From Mesocentrotus franciscanus (taxonomy: Eukaryota; Echinodermata; Echinoidea; Camarodonta; Strongylocentrotidae), in the NCBI GenBank assembly GCA_037976565.1, contig CP137680.1, forward strand, positions 28,228,873-28,292,872: a stretch of 64,000 nt of DNA. The letters run 5' to 3'. The translations under genes and the position numbers were made by a program. The notes under the pieces were generated by a model. It ran no database searches and was not told the DNA's origin. It worked only from the letters and a program-made list of their open reading frames with translations. The stretch's first letter is position 1, and every line of letters begins with the position of its first letter. Positions 21,655-33,379 of the stretch are shown here, piece by piece.

Positions 21655-22466
21655 GTAAAGAGAGAAGGGCTCAACACTGTACTGTCTCCATAGGTTAACA
21701 TGCGGAAACAGGGTACGTGAGAGGCTATAATTCCTCTAGTATGACTTTAACATTTAGTCAAATGTATCTTATATGAAATTTGAAGACATGGATTTTGAGA
21801 ATGATTGTGCTACCCCTAGAATCTCTTTGAAAGGCTGTGAAATGGGATTTACATGAAAACTAGATACATGGACTCCCATAAAATAATCTCGAATAGCTGA
21901 GGAGACCTTCCATGAATTTGCAGCAATATGTCTCCTTTTTGTCTTCCCAACCATTTGACAAGACGATTCGCCTATTGGACAAAACTGCGCATGCGCCTTC
22001 CACGGAATGGAACAACTCATCTCTCTCCATACGTTAACATGGGAAAACAAGTTTCTTAAGTAGGATTGTAGTTCCCCTAGTATTGTCTTTGAAATTGCGT
22101 CATGAAATATGACCCATATGAAATTTGAATACAAGGACTACCATAACATAAACTCGAAAAGCTGAGGAGACACCGCACAAATTTGCAGCAATTTGGGTAC
22201 TTTTGGCTTTCGAAAAATTCTAAACTGCCATAGGCTAACACGCAAAGACAAGTCTTTTTAAAATGATTATTCTACCCTAGATCTCTTTGAAAGGCTGTGA
22301 AATGGGATTTATATGGCATTTGAAGACATGGAATACCACAAAATAAACTCGAAAGGGTGAGGATACCTTCCATGGTTTTGCAGTAATATGCCTCCTTTTT
22401 GTCTTCCCAACCATTTGACAAGGCGATTCGCCTTTTGGACAAAACTGTGCATGCGCCTTTCACGGA
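21655..22466. repeat. Tandem array of diverged roughly 240-bp units
   Basis: Three to four units share GGTTAACATG-like, CCCCTAG.ATC.CTTTGAAA, CTCGAA.AGCTGAGGA and TTTGCAGCAAT words. The segments 21830-22003 and 22283-22465 match almost exactly, including TTTTTGTCTTCCCAACCATT and CATGCGCCTT. A stray piece of the same unit lies at 28620-28700, on the far side of the 5.3 kb block. Non-coding. Confidence 0.75.
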
Positions 22467-22476
22467 AATAAACAAC

Positions 22477-22506
22477 CGCGAGAGGTCCCGGGTTCGACTC
22501 CCGGGG
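22477..22506 (+). other. tRNA 3' half (variable loop and T-arm) without a 5' half
   Basis: GCGAGAGGTC then a perfect T-arm CCGGG-TTCGACT-CCCGG at 22488-22504, including the Pol III B box GGTTCGACTCC. No anticodon arm, D-arm or A box precedes it. It abuts the left end of the AATCGATTTT-bounded block. It may be a broken tRNA gene, the head of a truncated SINE, or a fortuitous match; it is not a functional tRNA. Confidence 0.6.
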
Positions 22507-22685
22507 CGTGTTTCATCAACTAAAATCGATTTCGATTTTAAAAATCGATTTTAAGGCCGAATCGATTTTAGCTTAAAATTGATAGTTGTGAGCTGTTTCA
22601 TCAAATCGATTTTAAGCTAAAATAGATTTTTAGGGGTCTGTAATCAAGGCTAGCCAATTTGGGGTAAATCTACTTGTACTACAGA

Positions 22686-22724
22686 ATGGCATCGGTAAGC
22701 TACTGCAAGAGAGGTCCTAGAAAA
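22686..22724 (+). other. Possible first coding exon inside the 5.3 kb block
   Basis: ATG at 22686 opens MASVSYCKRGPRK and runs to AGAAAA/GTAAGT, a consensus donor. A second donor-like GTAAGC lies at 22695. If joined to 24141 the frame closes after about 15 further codons, so coding status is doubtful. It is listed because four plus-strand splice-like boundaries occur in series within this block. Confidence 0.25.
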
Positions 22725-23089
22725 GTAAGTAAATTCCGTTTTTCTCTGAAAATATTAATTCTGTTGATAAAAACTCTGTTATTTTGGAAGAAGAAAAGTA
22801 TTCCTCTCATCTTTATGCGAATACGTTTTTATATTACCGAACGATATTTAACTTATATATCAGTTAATATCACTCCCCAACTGGGCTAAAAGTGGATGAA
22901 TTGCACCGGTTAATTCATTTCAGTCCCATTCATATTAATTCATGCAGGTCCAACTAAAATTGTCTACCGATGATCGTTTGTTAGGACAGGACAGGTACAA
23001 ATATTCTTGCATTATTTGCAATTGATAACAATTATAGGTCCAACACGGCCTTAGGAATCATCATGTTGTATGGTTAATGATGGGTCTTG

Positions 23090-24100
23090 TGCTTATATTA
23101 TAGATCTAATAGTTATACTAGATTCTAGACTAAACTAAGTCTAGCCCAGTTGTAGATTTGGGTTTAGAATCTAGATCTAGAAGAATCTAGAATAGATTAG
23201 ACCCTCTTAAACTTACTAAGTAGATCTATACTAATACTAGTCTACTAGTACTAGTAGTACTCGAGTAGGCCTAGCGCCTAGGCCTACTGTACTCTGTAGT
23301 ACTTAGGCTCTAGGCTAGTGCTCTAGACTTCTTCGATTTCTGGCATTCTGTCTAGCCTAGCCGCACCGGTAAAGTAGCTCTTGAGTCTAGGCCTAGGCTA
23401 GATCTAGAGCTAGATGATGATAGATCTAGATAGTAGACTATCTAGATCTAGATGGTAATTGGTACTATAGGCCTAGGCCTAGATCTATCCCTTGTCTTGT
23501 TTTTGTTGATAATTACAATCTAGATCTAGTCTAGTCTACATCCCACAGGATCTTTGTTTTAACGTTAACATTTTATAAAAGAAAGTTGGACTCGAGAGTT
23601 ATACCTAACTCCTAAGGCTAAGTAGACTCTAACTAGTCTAAGTAGATCTAGATCTAGATCTAAGTTAAGTAGATCTAGACCTAAGTTAGATCTTGATTTA
23701 CTAGATCTAGCCTAGATGTAGACCCTATATAGATCCTAGATCTAGATCTAATAATTAATATACTCTAGGCCTATCTAGATTTATTTAGTCAAGGATCTAC
23801 ATGAAATTGATACTTGAGTCTTGATAGATCTAGGGTAGATGTAGACCTAGTCTCTACTGGACCTATAGAAAGTAAAATCTAGATCTAGACTAGATTAGAT
23901 CTACTGTATTTTGTAAGATCTAAATTAACAATAACAGGAGTTTAGGTCTTGTCTGTGCCTAACAGTAACAAGTTGGATTCTAGACTAGACTAGATGTAAA
24001 ATTTTATGTAGAGGAGGTCTAGAGTCTAGTAGATTTTTCTTTCTAAAATTCTACGCACACATATTAAAACTATTAAGCTCTAGGCCTAGACTAGATCTAT
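23090..24100. repeat. CTAG/AGATCT-saturated low-complexity kilobase
   Basis: About 1 kb is built mainly from overlapping TCTAGATC, AGATCTAG and TAGGCCTAG words, irregular rather than a strict tandem array. Because these words are palindromes the two strands look alike. The region lies between the candidate exons at 22686 and 24141 and would be intronic if they are real. Confidence 0.85.
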
Positions 24101-24140
24101 ATTAATTGTTTTTTTCTTAATTTCATTTTTCTTTTGACAG

Positions 24141-24407
24141 AGTCAGACTCAGAGATGGAGTGGACCTCGAGTCGTATCCACCGAATAGACCTTTGGTCCA
24201 AAAGTTCTCTCCTGCCATGGCTTCAAAGTCTTGGACTTGGTTCTCATCCTAGCTCGGCCTCAAGGCTCAAGGAAAGGGTTTGGATATGCAGAATGTACTC
24301 AAGGCCAAGCTCAATGTCTAGGTGACAGCTATAGAACCTACTGTGCTAAGCGGTCTTGTGAAGTGATCTTCTTAGTAAAATTTGTACACCAATATTTATA
24401 AACAAAG
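24141..24407 (+). other. Possible internal exon
   Basis: Flanked by TTTTTCTTTTGACAG and AACAAAG/GTAAGG, both good splice signals, with visibly higher GC than its surroundings. The longest frames end at 24325 (ending PSSMSR) or earlier. No protein family was recognised, so a non-coding or decayed exon is as likely as a coding one. Confidence 0.3.
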
Positions 24408-25025
24408 GTAAGGTTTTTGGGGTTCTTCTAGACCTACATATAAATAAATTGCTAATTTGTTGTTGAGTCTGTAATCTTGATTGATATATATGATTAAAGG
24501 GTTAAGGTACTGGATTTCATTACATTTTCTATGTACAATCACAAACTGGTAATTCCATGTAAGAGGAAGTCAACTGTGACAGGTCTAAATCATAGATAAA
24601 TTACTACATCAGCCAGATAAATATTGTACAAAGAATAGGGCAGCAATTAATGTATAACTATAAAGATGTGATTGAACCAACTGTAATGAGCATGTTTATG
24701 ATGTTAGCTGCTCTGTTTGTTATATACCAGTTAAGGTATCTCTTTCTCTTCTATTCACGACAGGGGAATGTTCATTAATTCTGTTTACAACATTGTTTGG
24801 TTCAAGATTAAACTCAATAGTCCATTTTGCAAATGTCTAAAACCTTCAATGTGGTTGGTAACAACGTGTGGAACCAAATACATTTAAATAACAATTAGAA
24901 TCACTGATGAAAATGTACTTATGTTTTGTTGAACACATTAGATACAGTGACAAATATTTTTCTGAGAAATATATTTGCGCTCTTCATAAAATATATTATA
25001 TATGTATCTCTGTTTTAAATATTAG

Positions 25026-25123
25026 GTTGCAAAATAAAGAGCTATGGCATCTACATGTACTGCTAATTCATGACATCTGGAATTTCATTCTTAAGTTATT
25101 GTCCATCTCTTCAAGTTGAAAAG
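25026..25123 (+). other. Possible internal exon
   Basis: Acceptor TGTTTTAAATATTAG and donor GAAAAG/GTAAGC. All three frames contain stops, so if used it is non-coding or contains the end of a frame. Confidence 0.2.
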
Positions 25124-25534
25124 GTAAGCAGTATCAGTTACCATAATTTATCTTATCAGTTTGTTCTGTGCCTGTCATTGTTACCATACCCCTACAGCAG
25201 TCGTTAAAAATGAAACGACATAAGTCAGTACATTTTTCATAAATCCTTGTAAGAAGTCTAATACCCATCTTACCCATTCTGTTGTATAAAACGTACACAA
25301 ATGGTTATGAAAGGATATTTTTTCCAAAGCAACAATTTAATTATTTATCTTTTGTAAGTAAAACTGCTTTTGTCTCAAAATTTATAAAGAATATTTTTAT
25401 TCTTCTTATCATTTATTTTGCAATCAAAGTATTTGACATAATCATTATCATGAATACAAAAGTTGTAGATAGATTGAAAAATTACACTGGTATTTATTAA
25501 TTGATTCATTTATTACTTTAAATTCTGATTCTAG

Positions 25535-25703
25535 ACTGCAGAGCCTGAATTACCTGCATCGTTATGCTTCATATGGAACATCAGCCAGCTTACAGATACA
25601 AGCTCCCTTTTCCAGCTTTAAGCAAGAGGACCACAATGAGATACAGATCTCGGTATCATGGACTGGTCGCTTTCTCTTACAACCACCACTTCTTGTAAAA
25701 TAA
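25535..25703 (+). other. Possible terminal exon with a 55-codon open frame
   Basis: Acceptor TTCTGATTCTAG, then a frame from 25536 reading LQSLNYLHRYASYGTSAS and ending ...GRFLLQPPLLVK at TAA 25701-25703. A polyadenylation signal AATAAA lies at 26244-26249. The product is not recognised, and there is no continuous frame linking it to the upstream candidate exons. Confidence 0.25.
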
Positions 25704-27589
25704 GATTTACAAATTAATTCCTCTGAAGCTATTAGAACTGCTTCATTCAAGTTACTAAAATTTGCCATAGAATATGAGATTTTTGGTTTGATTATCAAAA
25801 TCATATAATATTTTAAAGGAATTAAAATTTTCAATGATACTTCCAAGATTTCCTGTATTTTAAACAGAATTTTAGAACTTGCGGAAGAAAAAAAAGAACT
25901 AGTTACAGTTGGAGGATAATACCGAAATTATAATCCATACTAAATTAGCTCTGCAATTTAGGCCTGCACTTTCAAGAAATTTCATTTTAAGTGTTGCTGC
26001 TGATCTAAATAGCTATGATTCTGTCATGGAGGTTATTGTTACCAAACTCACATTACACAGATAATTCTGTTCATTGCAATAAATCTTAAAATATCAAATT
26101 GAAAATTTCAAAGTAGCAATTCATCTGAGTAGCAGTGAATCAATTTGATGGCCTATTTGGAACTCTTCCTAGAGGCACTTCTGGCATGACTATGTATCGA
26201 TAATTACCTGTTGATGCCTAAAGTGCTATTGTAGCAATTGCACAATAAAGAATACGTAAGAAATAACAGAACTTTGTGATTGCAGTGAAAACAGATTTGT
26301 CCTGTAGGAAATATATTAACTCTGACTTATGTTGTCCTTAGAATTTTTTCAAAGCTGATAGGAAGTATTGATGATTAATTTCATATAGACAAACTATTGT
26401 ATCAAGAAAAACACATTCTCACCGACTGCATGACCTTACATGACAATGTATGTCACCTTTAGATTAACAACCATATGAGTAACAGCAATCCTTGTGACAA
26501 ATATTACTCTTTTTAATATCCAAAAGGTACATTGACTAGACATTGGCAGATATCAGCTGCAATACTTTAAACAACTGGCTGTCACTTTAATAGCACTTTC
26601 ATTTGTGTCATTTCAAATGTTCTTATTGTATCCCTTGAATGTATTTGCTATGCTCATTTACAAAATGTACATTTCATTCATTAAAGCATAAGCATATTGA
26701 TTAGACATTGAAGCTTTTAAATCTGTGTTAATTTTATTTTGTATGTAATCAATGTATTGGTTTTCATTTAACAAGTTAAAGGGAGGCAAAAAATGAATGG
26801 ATGAGATTGTATGCTGGTAATTATAAAATGATGATAAAGGACAATGATGTGATTCAATGATGGTGTGTTTGTTTGATGGTGAGTATTGAAATATCCTAGC
26901 AATGCTTTTTCTTATAAGTTAGTGTTTATTTATTAATTGTTGTACTTTATTTATTTTTTGAGGGAGAGGGTTCATGAAAAAACAAAACAATCACTTTGAA
27001 AGGGGCGGAAAGCAAAGTGTTGTGATGGGAGTATCGTTGTATGTTAATGAGAGAGAGAGAGAATATAAGTGAATGGAATAACGGCACATAGTTGTAAGCA
27101 GATGTAAGAAAAATATAGAAAAGGAGCACACAACAGAATGGAAAAGGGGCACTACTAAGAGAGAAGAAAACAGTAACAAGAGGAACTTTAAAACAAAGTA
27201 AAACAGGACAAATTGCATGAAGGAAAAGTGCACTTGTAATAAATAAAAGGGATATTAATCAGATGTAAAGGGAATGTTTAAGAAGAAAAACAGGCCCCAC
27301 ACTTATGTTAGTACCAGAAAAACCGGGCAATTGTGCCAACCCCAAACCCGGAATGCCACCTAAACTGCAGCCTTTGGTATTGATAATGCTTGGTATTAAA
27401 TTTGATAATTTAAAAATACTTGGTTATCAACAAAGACTTGTTCCCCTCCCCCTCCCCATCCCCAAAAGAAATCATTGCCTAAAAATTGCCATTAATTTTG
27501 AACAGAATTCTCCATTTCCCGATGCATGATCAAATTGAAGTTGGCCGAATGAATGCTTGAAATAGCATATTAATAATCGAATGAATAAG
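25704..27589. other. AT-rich interior of the 5.3 kb block
   Basis: No recognised gene. 27130-27300 has degenerate AAAAGGGGCAC-type repeats, so the minisatellite family or its relative is also nested here. Confidence 0.45.
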
Positions 27590-28202
27590 AATAAAATTGA
27601 TCTTAAAACTGATATATATATGTATATGGATCAATTTTAAGGCTAAAATCGATCTTAAAATTGATTTGGATCACACTCTAACTTAAAATCGATTTTAAGG
27701 CTAAAATCGATTTTATTTATTTGATGAAACAGCTCCTAAAATCGAAATCGATTTTAGGCCCTTAAAATCGATCGGATCGATTTTAAGATCGATTTTAGGG
27801 CTTAGTGAAACACCCCCCAGGACAAGCCCCCAAAATGTCATAACTGGGTAAACTCAGGTGACTATAATTTGTGTCTAGTTAAGACTCTCTGATAATCTCA
27901 CAGGAAGATTTACACAATAAATAAAGAATTCCATTTTCTTATGTGTATCAAAGAAAATCATCTTATCTTTATTCCTTTATTTCTTATAACAATATAAATG
28001 CATACAAAATATTGACACAAAAATATTTGTAAGTTTATCGTTTTAAAGTCTGGAGATAATATATACAAATAATAATAGAGTTCACGGTACTTCAAATATA
28101 GTCCAACGTCCTTGGAAGATGCAATTGGTGATGCAATCACTCCCAAGATGTGAGATATAAATGATTGTTCATCCAGAATGAAGAAACCATAACTGTAGCT
28201 AG

Positions 28203-28419
28203 GCGCGGATCCCCGGGGGCGACTGGCCCGGGCCCCCTGAAAAAACAGGTAAAAAGAAAGATGGTCACGTAAATTTTACCTTTAATAACAAAAGAAGATG
28301 CCCCCCCCCCTGGCCCCAAAAGAGGGGAGATGGGTTTTGAGCAAAACAAAATAGTGCTCCTTACCACCTCCACTCCCCCACTCCCCTGCTTATTCGCCGG
28401 CTGGCTGATTCGCTGCTAA
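28203..28419. mobile_element. hAT-type MITE (relative of 48007-48271)
   Basis: Starts GCGCGGATCCCCGGGGGC and ends CCGGCTGGCTGATTCGCTGC. The flanks GTAGCTAG (28195-28202) and GTAGCTAA (28420-28427) form a 7-of-8 target duplication. The GGCCCGGGCCCCCTGAAAAA and AGAAGATG.CCCCCCC.CTGG blocks match the element at 48007-48271. Confidence 0.65.
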
Positions 28420-28619
28420 GTAGCTAAATATTTTCTCGTAGAGTGCAGTGGATCCTAACTACCCAATGCATTCAACCCAGATTCTTTAATGTACATAACA
28501 ATAAGCGGGTAGCATTAAGGGGAAAGGTTGAACCATAACATTACCCCCTCCTTAAGAAATTATTAAATATTTACACTATATTTCAATCTATCCCCGAAAA
28601 TCTAGACTGAAAAAAATTA

Positions 28620-28700
28620 ACTCTAAGCTAACCCGAAAAGCTAAGGGGACCTCGCATAATGTCTGATTTTGGCCTTCGAAAAAAATCTAAACTGTCAGAC
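28620..28700. repeat. Stray fragment of the 240-bp tandem unit
   Basis: AAGCTAACCCGAAAAGCTAA and GGCCTTCGAAAAAAATCTAA match units at 22150-22240 in the same orientation. It suggests the array once continued on this side of the 5.3 kb block. Confidence 0.55.
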
Positions 28701-28724
28701 CTTTTCATATATATTGATTACCCT

Positions 28725-29640
28725 TTTTCAGGTACAAGAAGTGCCCATTACAGCCTCTCACAAGTGTCCTATTTACCTCCGAGTAATGCCCCTATTCAAA
28801 TCTGAGAGATGTCCCTTTTACTTTGATAAATGCTCCCTTTTCCTTTTTAATAAGAGCCCACTCACTTCTAATAAATGCCCCTTATCATCTCTGATATATG
28901 CCCCTGTTAAAATCTGATAGGTGCCCCTTTTCCTTCGACGATAGCTCCCATCCTTTGTAATAAGTGCCCCTTATATATTCTCATAAGTGCCCCTTTTAAT
29001 GTGAGAGAAGTGCCCCCTTTGAACTTTGATGATAGCCCGTTTTACTTTTTTGTTTTACTTACTTTGCTCGTTTTCTTTTCTAATAAGTGTCATTTACTCT
29101 TCTGATAAGTGCCCCCTTTTCATTTCTCCACGACAATAGCCCTTCATTTAAAGCGACTAAGAGCAACTTTATTCTCGAATTTCCCCCAAAGCTCGCTTGC
29201 TATGCTTGCTCATATTCATAGTCCATATGATTATGTAACTTATTAAAGGCATTTTCAATCTTTCATGATGAGATTGTGCTTAAGACCACATTAGGATTTT
29301 TCCCTTTTTATAAGATCAAATTGGTCGCAATGCGACCTCACAAATGGAAATAAATTTGCACGCTCGCTTCATTCTCTCGCAAATGAATATTAAGACCATC
29401 ACACCCAACTGTAAACTATGATGCTTAATAAGCAGTACCTTGGAGCATGTAAAGAGAGAAACAATGAAATATTGAATAATTCATAGTAGTGTATTGATCA
29501 CAATGTAGGGTTATATATATAAATATATATATATACCAAAATTTACCAATGTCTTAACAATTATGCATATTTTTCCCTTTGAAGTTTCCCTTTGTAGGTG
29601 CCCCTTTTTTCTCCAGAAAGTGCCCCTCCCCTGCTTTAAA
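28725..29640 (-). repeat. GGGGCAC minisatellite element, block 2 with conserved flank
   Basis: Plus strand shows GTGCCCCTTTTxxTTCTGATAA units from 28740 to 29140. A roughly 480-bp non-repetitive segment follows (CCCAAAGCTCGCTTGCTATG, GCGACCTCACAAAT, ACACCCAACTGTAAA, CACAATGTAGGG), ending with CCCTTTGTAGGTGCCCC near 29600. The same arrangement recurs at 59560-60720, so body plus flank is one repeat element. Non-coding. Confidence 0.75.
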
Positions 29641-30094
29641 TCACATGTATTTCTGTTTGTTTCGTTTTGTTATTTAATTTTGCTTGTCTGCTTGCTTGTT
29701 TGAATGTCAGACAATTTTGAGTTAAGATATGCTCCTTTGAAAAAACGAATGACCAATTTTGTGTGTGATTTCTTTTAATTGTTTTGTGGATCCAAGATAC
29801 CTCAGTTTGCATGGACGTTCAAAATATTATTAAAATTGGTACACATGAAGTCCTTTCTGTATATAGAGTTTGATTTGGATTTTATATTTTATTTAGTTAA
29901 CATTTACACACACATTAAAAAATAGATTAAAGATACTGATTAAAAAAGAAATATAGCAGAAGGCGTATTGATACGATTCTTGACATTCCTCTCTCTTTCT
30001 TCTTTTTCTCTCTCCCAATAACTTTTCAGTCTCTACCTATCATTGTTCTCTTCTCTTTGTTGTACTTTGGTATCACCAGGAACCCCCTAACTTA

Positions 30095-30543
30095 GGCCTA
30101 AAAAAAAACTTGTTGTATTGCCCTTTAGGTGCCAAAACATGGGTCGGTCGGTCGGAAAAGTTTTTTTTTTTTAAAGTTTTTTTTTGTCGCCCTCTGTGGG
30201 CCGATATTTTTCAGTTTTGAACAGCGACCGTCGCCCAAATCTCCCTGGTTTCTAGCTGGTGCAGTGCATGGTATATAAACAAGTACACGAGGCCGGGGTC
30301 TACTTGCATGTTTACGCTAGTAGGATTTTGAAACTAGGGCAGAAGACGAGTGAGAATTTGGGAATAATTTGATTTCATGCATTTATATCCCGCTTAAACA
30401 AACAAAATACATATTTTTTTATTCATTAATAAAATAAAATCTAAAAAAACGGTTAAAAAAAAATTTTTTTTAAATGCCGACCGTAGATTTTCAGATTTTT
30501 GGGTCGGTCGCAAAGGGCAATACAACAAGTTTTATTTTAGGCC
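30095..30543. mobile_element. PIF/Harbinger-type MITE, 449 bp, TSD TTA
   Basis: Ends GGCCTAAAAAAAAACTTGTT and AACAAGTTTTATTTTAGGCC, with the same TTGTATTGCCCTTTAGGTGC interior as the 260-bp copy at 7387. The target duplication TTA is at 30092-30094 and 30544-30546. An extra internal segment explains its larger size. Confidence 0.8.
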
Positions 30544-30589
30544 TTATGTATGTTGCTTGTAATTGTCAGATCTCACAAGGCATCACGCT

Positions 30590-30850
30590 ACGCTTATCTA
30601 GGAACCCTGGCTAGTTCTGTTTAAACTGAGTTTATGTTTATCTATGTATGTTTTAATGTATACTGATTGTATTATGTATTCAGAACTGAAAATAAAAATG
30701 AATTGAAAATGAAGTTAAATTATATTATTATAATTATTATAATGATTGTTATTATTATAGTCGTACTTGTGGTAGTATCAATATTGATATAATCATCATT
30801 ATTATTATTACTATTATCATCACCATCATCACCATCATCAACACTACCTT
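30590..30850. repeat. LINE-like 3' tail and ATT/ATC microsatellite
   Basis: TTCTGTTTAAACTGAGTTTATG to AAAATAAAAATGAATTGAAAATG (about 30615-30712) has the look of a LINE 3' UTR and tail without any coding part. A degenerate ATT/ATC triplet repeat follows to 30842. Confidence 0.4.
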
Positions 30851-31470
30851 TAGCATGTTTTTAATAAACTATATGACCTAAAAAATCCAATCTACTTTTA
30901 TAACACATTGACATACGACGGTTATCATGATATGATTGTGCACCAAATACCGCATAACCATAAGCTAAATATCCGGGGGAAGCGGAGGGGGCAAAGGCAA
31001 TATACAACCCCCCCCTCTTCATCCGCCAAGAAAGAAAAAAAATATTCACGGAACTTAGAGGTCAATACCTCAAATTGAACCAATGACTAAAATATGAGCT
31101 TCAAATATTATAGTACGGGAGCCAGAGGGGGTCAACCTAGCTGGAAAGGAAACCAATGTTCATGTGCACAGATGTAAAGATCGCATATCTCCATATAACA
31201 AATCGACCGTCTGGCATGTTCTAAGTGGTGGGTGTGGCCAAGGGAGCCCCTCCCCAAAAAGCGGCCCTTTTGACGACAAATTAGTATTTTGTAAATAATA
31301 TTGTAAAAAAACCTTGAACCACCATGAGTTTGGTGTCATATGAAAGAAAATTAAATTATCTACATTTTGATACCTATTTCAACGAAATTAAGATTAATTT
31401 ACATAGCAAATTTAAGTAAAAAACATGATTTTTTGTGATTTTTTTCTTTCTGATCTATCAGAATTGAATA
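30851..31470. other. Intergenic, no gene seen
   Basis: AT-rich with a GC patch near 31210-31270 (AAGGGAGCCCCTCCCC) that may be another MITE end. Nothing could be assigned. Confidence 0.4.
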
Positions 31471-31819
31471 GGGTCATCTACAAGAGATGAAAAGGGGAAC
31501 TTATGAGAATGAAAAGTAACTAATAAGTAAGTAAGTAATTTTCATAGGTGATTTATGCGAAGGGGAAGGAGCTCTTTTTTAATGGGGCACTTATCATAAG
31601 GAAAAGGGGCACTTATTAGAAAGGAAAGGGGGCACATTGGAGAATATAAGGTGCGCTTATCCGAGTTAAAAAGGGGCACTTCTTACAAAGGAAAAGGGGC
31701 ACTTGTCAAAGCAAAAGAGGCACCTCTCAGACTTGAATAGGGCAATTATCAGAGGTGAAGGGGGGCTTATCAAAATAAAAAGGGGTGCTTTTCGTACCTG
31801 AAAAGGGGCACTTTTTTCT
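31470..31819 (+). repeat. GGGGCAC minisatellite block 3
   Basis: Repeated AAAAGGGGCACTTATxAGA units with variants. The block is broken at about 31819 by a LINE and resumes at 33380 in the same orientation. Confidence 0.75.
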
Positions 31820-31872
31820 TTAATGAAATCATCTTTATTCAATATTGCTTCCGACTTTGCAAAACATAACAA

Positions 31873-31912
<40 letters not shown>

Positions 31913-33375
31913 AATAATATAACAAATAGAATCAACAACAAGAATATAGCTGATTATACAGGACATGGTGGTACAGATTTTTTTTTTTTTAAAGCAACAA
32001 AATGTTTTTCCACCTATTATCAAATGATACAAATTTGTTATTTTTAACATTAATGTATTGTTCAAGAGAACGATACTACCTTTACATGTATTTAAAAGAA
32101 TTTAGTGATTGTACGCTATTTTTGCATTTGTTGGAAAATAAATAGTATTTGGCATATAAAATAATACAATTTAATTGAACTCCAACAATTTTATTCAAAG
32201 TAACTTTATCCTCTAACATGAAATGTTGGACATCCGCAATAAACCTTCTAATGATTGGGCAATCCCAAAATAAATGTTCTATAGATTCCACGAAGTTATA
32301 ACAAAATGAACATAAGTCTGACTTCGAAATTTTTAATAATTTAAGATAATCATTAACACCAACTATACGATGTATTAACTTAAACTGAAAATAACGGATC
32401 CGTGTAGATAAACATTACCTAACAGGAACTAAGAAAATTTTAGCCCAGTCTATGTTTGGGATATTTAACAGAGAATTCCAGTTATCTATTGATTTAGGGG
32501 GAATAAAAACCTTTGGAACACTTAAAATTATGAATATACCGACATATCCTCGTTACCTTCACTATATTTTTAATCATTTCCTCTTGAGCTTGTTACGTCT
32601 GCCTCTGAACGTTTAGGGATATTATTTTTTTCCAATTATGGGGAATAGCCGTTTGTACAGAATAAAATTCTACAGAATTGTATTCAAACTGATATTTGTT
32701 TCTAAATTGAAAGAAGGTACAAATATTACCGTTTTCTTCAAGAAGATCCGATAATTTAATTATACCTTTGTCATACCATGACTTTATGAATAATACTTTT
32801 TTGTTTAAACGAATCATAGTGTTGTTCCATATATTTTGTCGTCTGATATTGGAAGGGCTGACTTCCGTATCGAGTGTTAAAGAGGCCCATGCCTGGGCAA
32901 CTTCCCGGATAAAAATGTTTTTAATCTACAATATACTAGAATCGTTTTTATTAATATTACTATACCAGAAAAGATTTCCTCCAAATGGAGCCAAAAAAAC
33001 TTCATAAAAACATTTGCATTGCCCAACATTACTTTCGTCAAGCAGACGTTTAACCCAGGCGATCTTTAAGCCTGAAATAGTTGATGGTAAATATAACATT
33101 CTCAGACCTCTTTTTACATAGTCTCCAATTATTGTTTTACGGTTTATTTTGTCTGGTTTTCCATTCCAAATAAATTAAAAAAGTAAAGACTCAACCTCTT
33201 TTAAAAAGGCTTCAGGCGGTTTTGGAAGGATAGAAAGTAAATAAATTAGTTGAGACAATTCCAATGATTTTACGATAGCAATCATGCCAATGGGGGTTAG
33301 GTCTCTCATTGACCAAATACGGAAGATCTTTTTCATTTTTTGTAGTTGGGGTGGAAAGTTTAATTCAAAATGTCT
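31820..33375 (-). mobile_element. L1/Tx1-like LINE, 3' half
   Basis: Minus-strand fragments: LPKPPEAFLKEVESLLF and IWNGKPDKINRKTIIG near 33130-33230, GLKIAWVKRLLDES near 33060, IKSWYDKGIIKLSDLLEENG at 32700-32790, and ESIEHLFWDCPIIRRF near 32240-32291. These follow the order of the post-RT C-terminal region of L1/Tx1-type ORF2. The 3' end TATTGAATAAAGATGATTTC at 31830-31850 carries AATAAA. A TA microsatellite at 31875-31910 interrupts the 3' part. The element is truncated before the RT core and riddled with stops. CTTTTT at both junctions may be a target duplication. Confidence 0.75.
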
Positions 33376-33379
33376 TTTT

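Larger units (their letters stand above)
22503..27818. mobile_element. 5.3 kb block bounded by inverted AATCGATTTT palindrome clusters
   Basis: The left end (22503-22640) begins GGGGCGTGTTTCATCAAC. The right end (27590-27818) finishes TTAGTGAAACACCCCCC, its near reverse complement. Both ends carry many AAAATCGATTTT palindromes and an inner GTTTCATCAAAT / TTTGATGAAAC pair, and both contain TAAAATCGATTTCGATTTTA or its complement. This structure indicates a DNA transposon-like unit. No transposase was recognised inside, and no target duplication is obvious. The interior has a CTAG-rich kilobase (23090-24100), candidate exons, and a degenerate GGGGCAC minisatellite near 27130-27300. Confidence 0.6.

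Noticed and set aside
22477..22506. Functional tRNA gene
   Set aside because: Only the T-arm side exists; no A box, anticodon arm or acceptor 5' strand.
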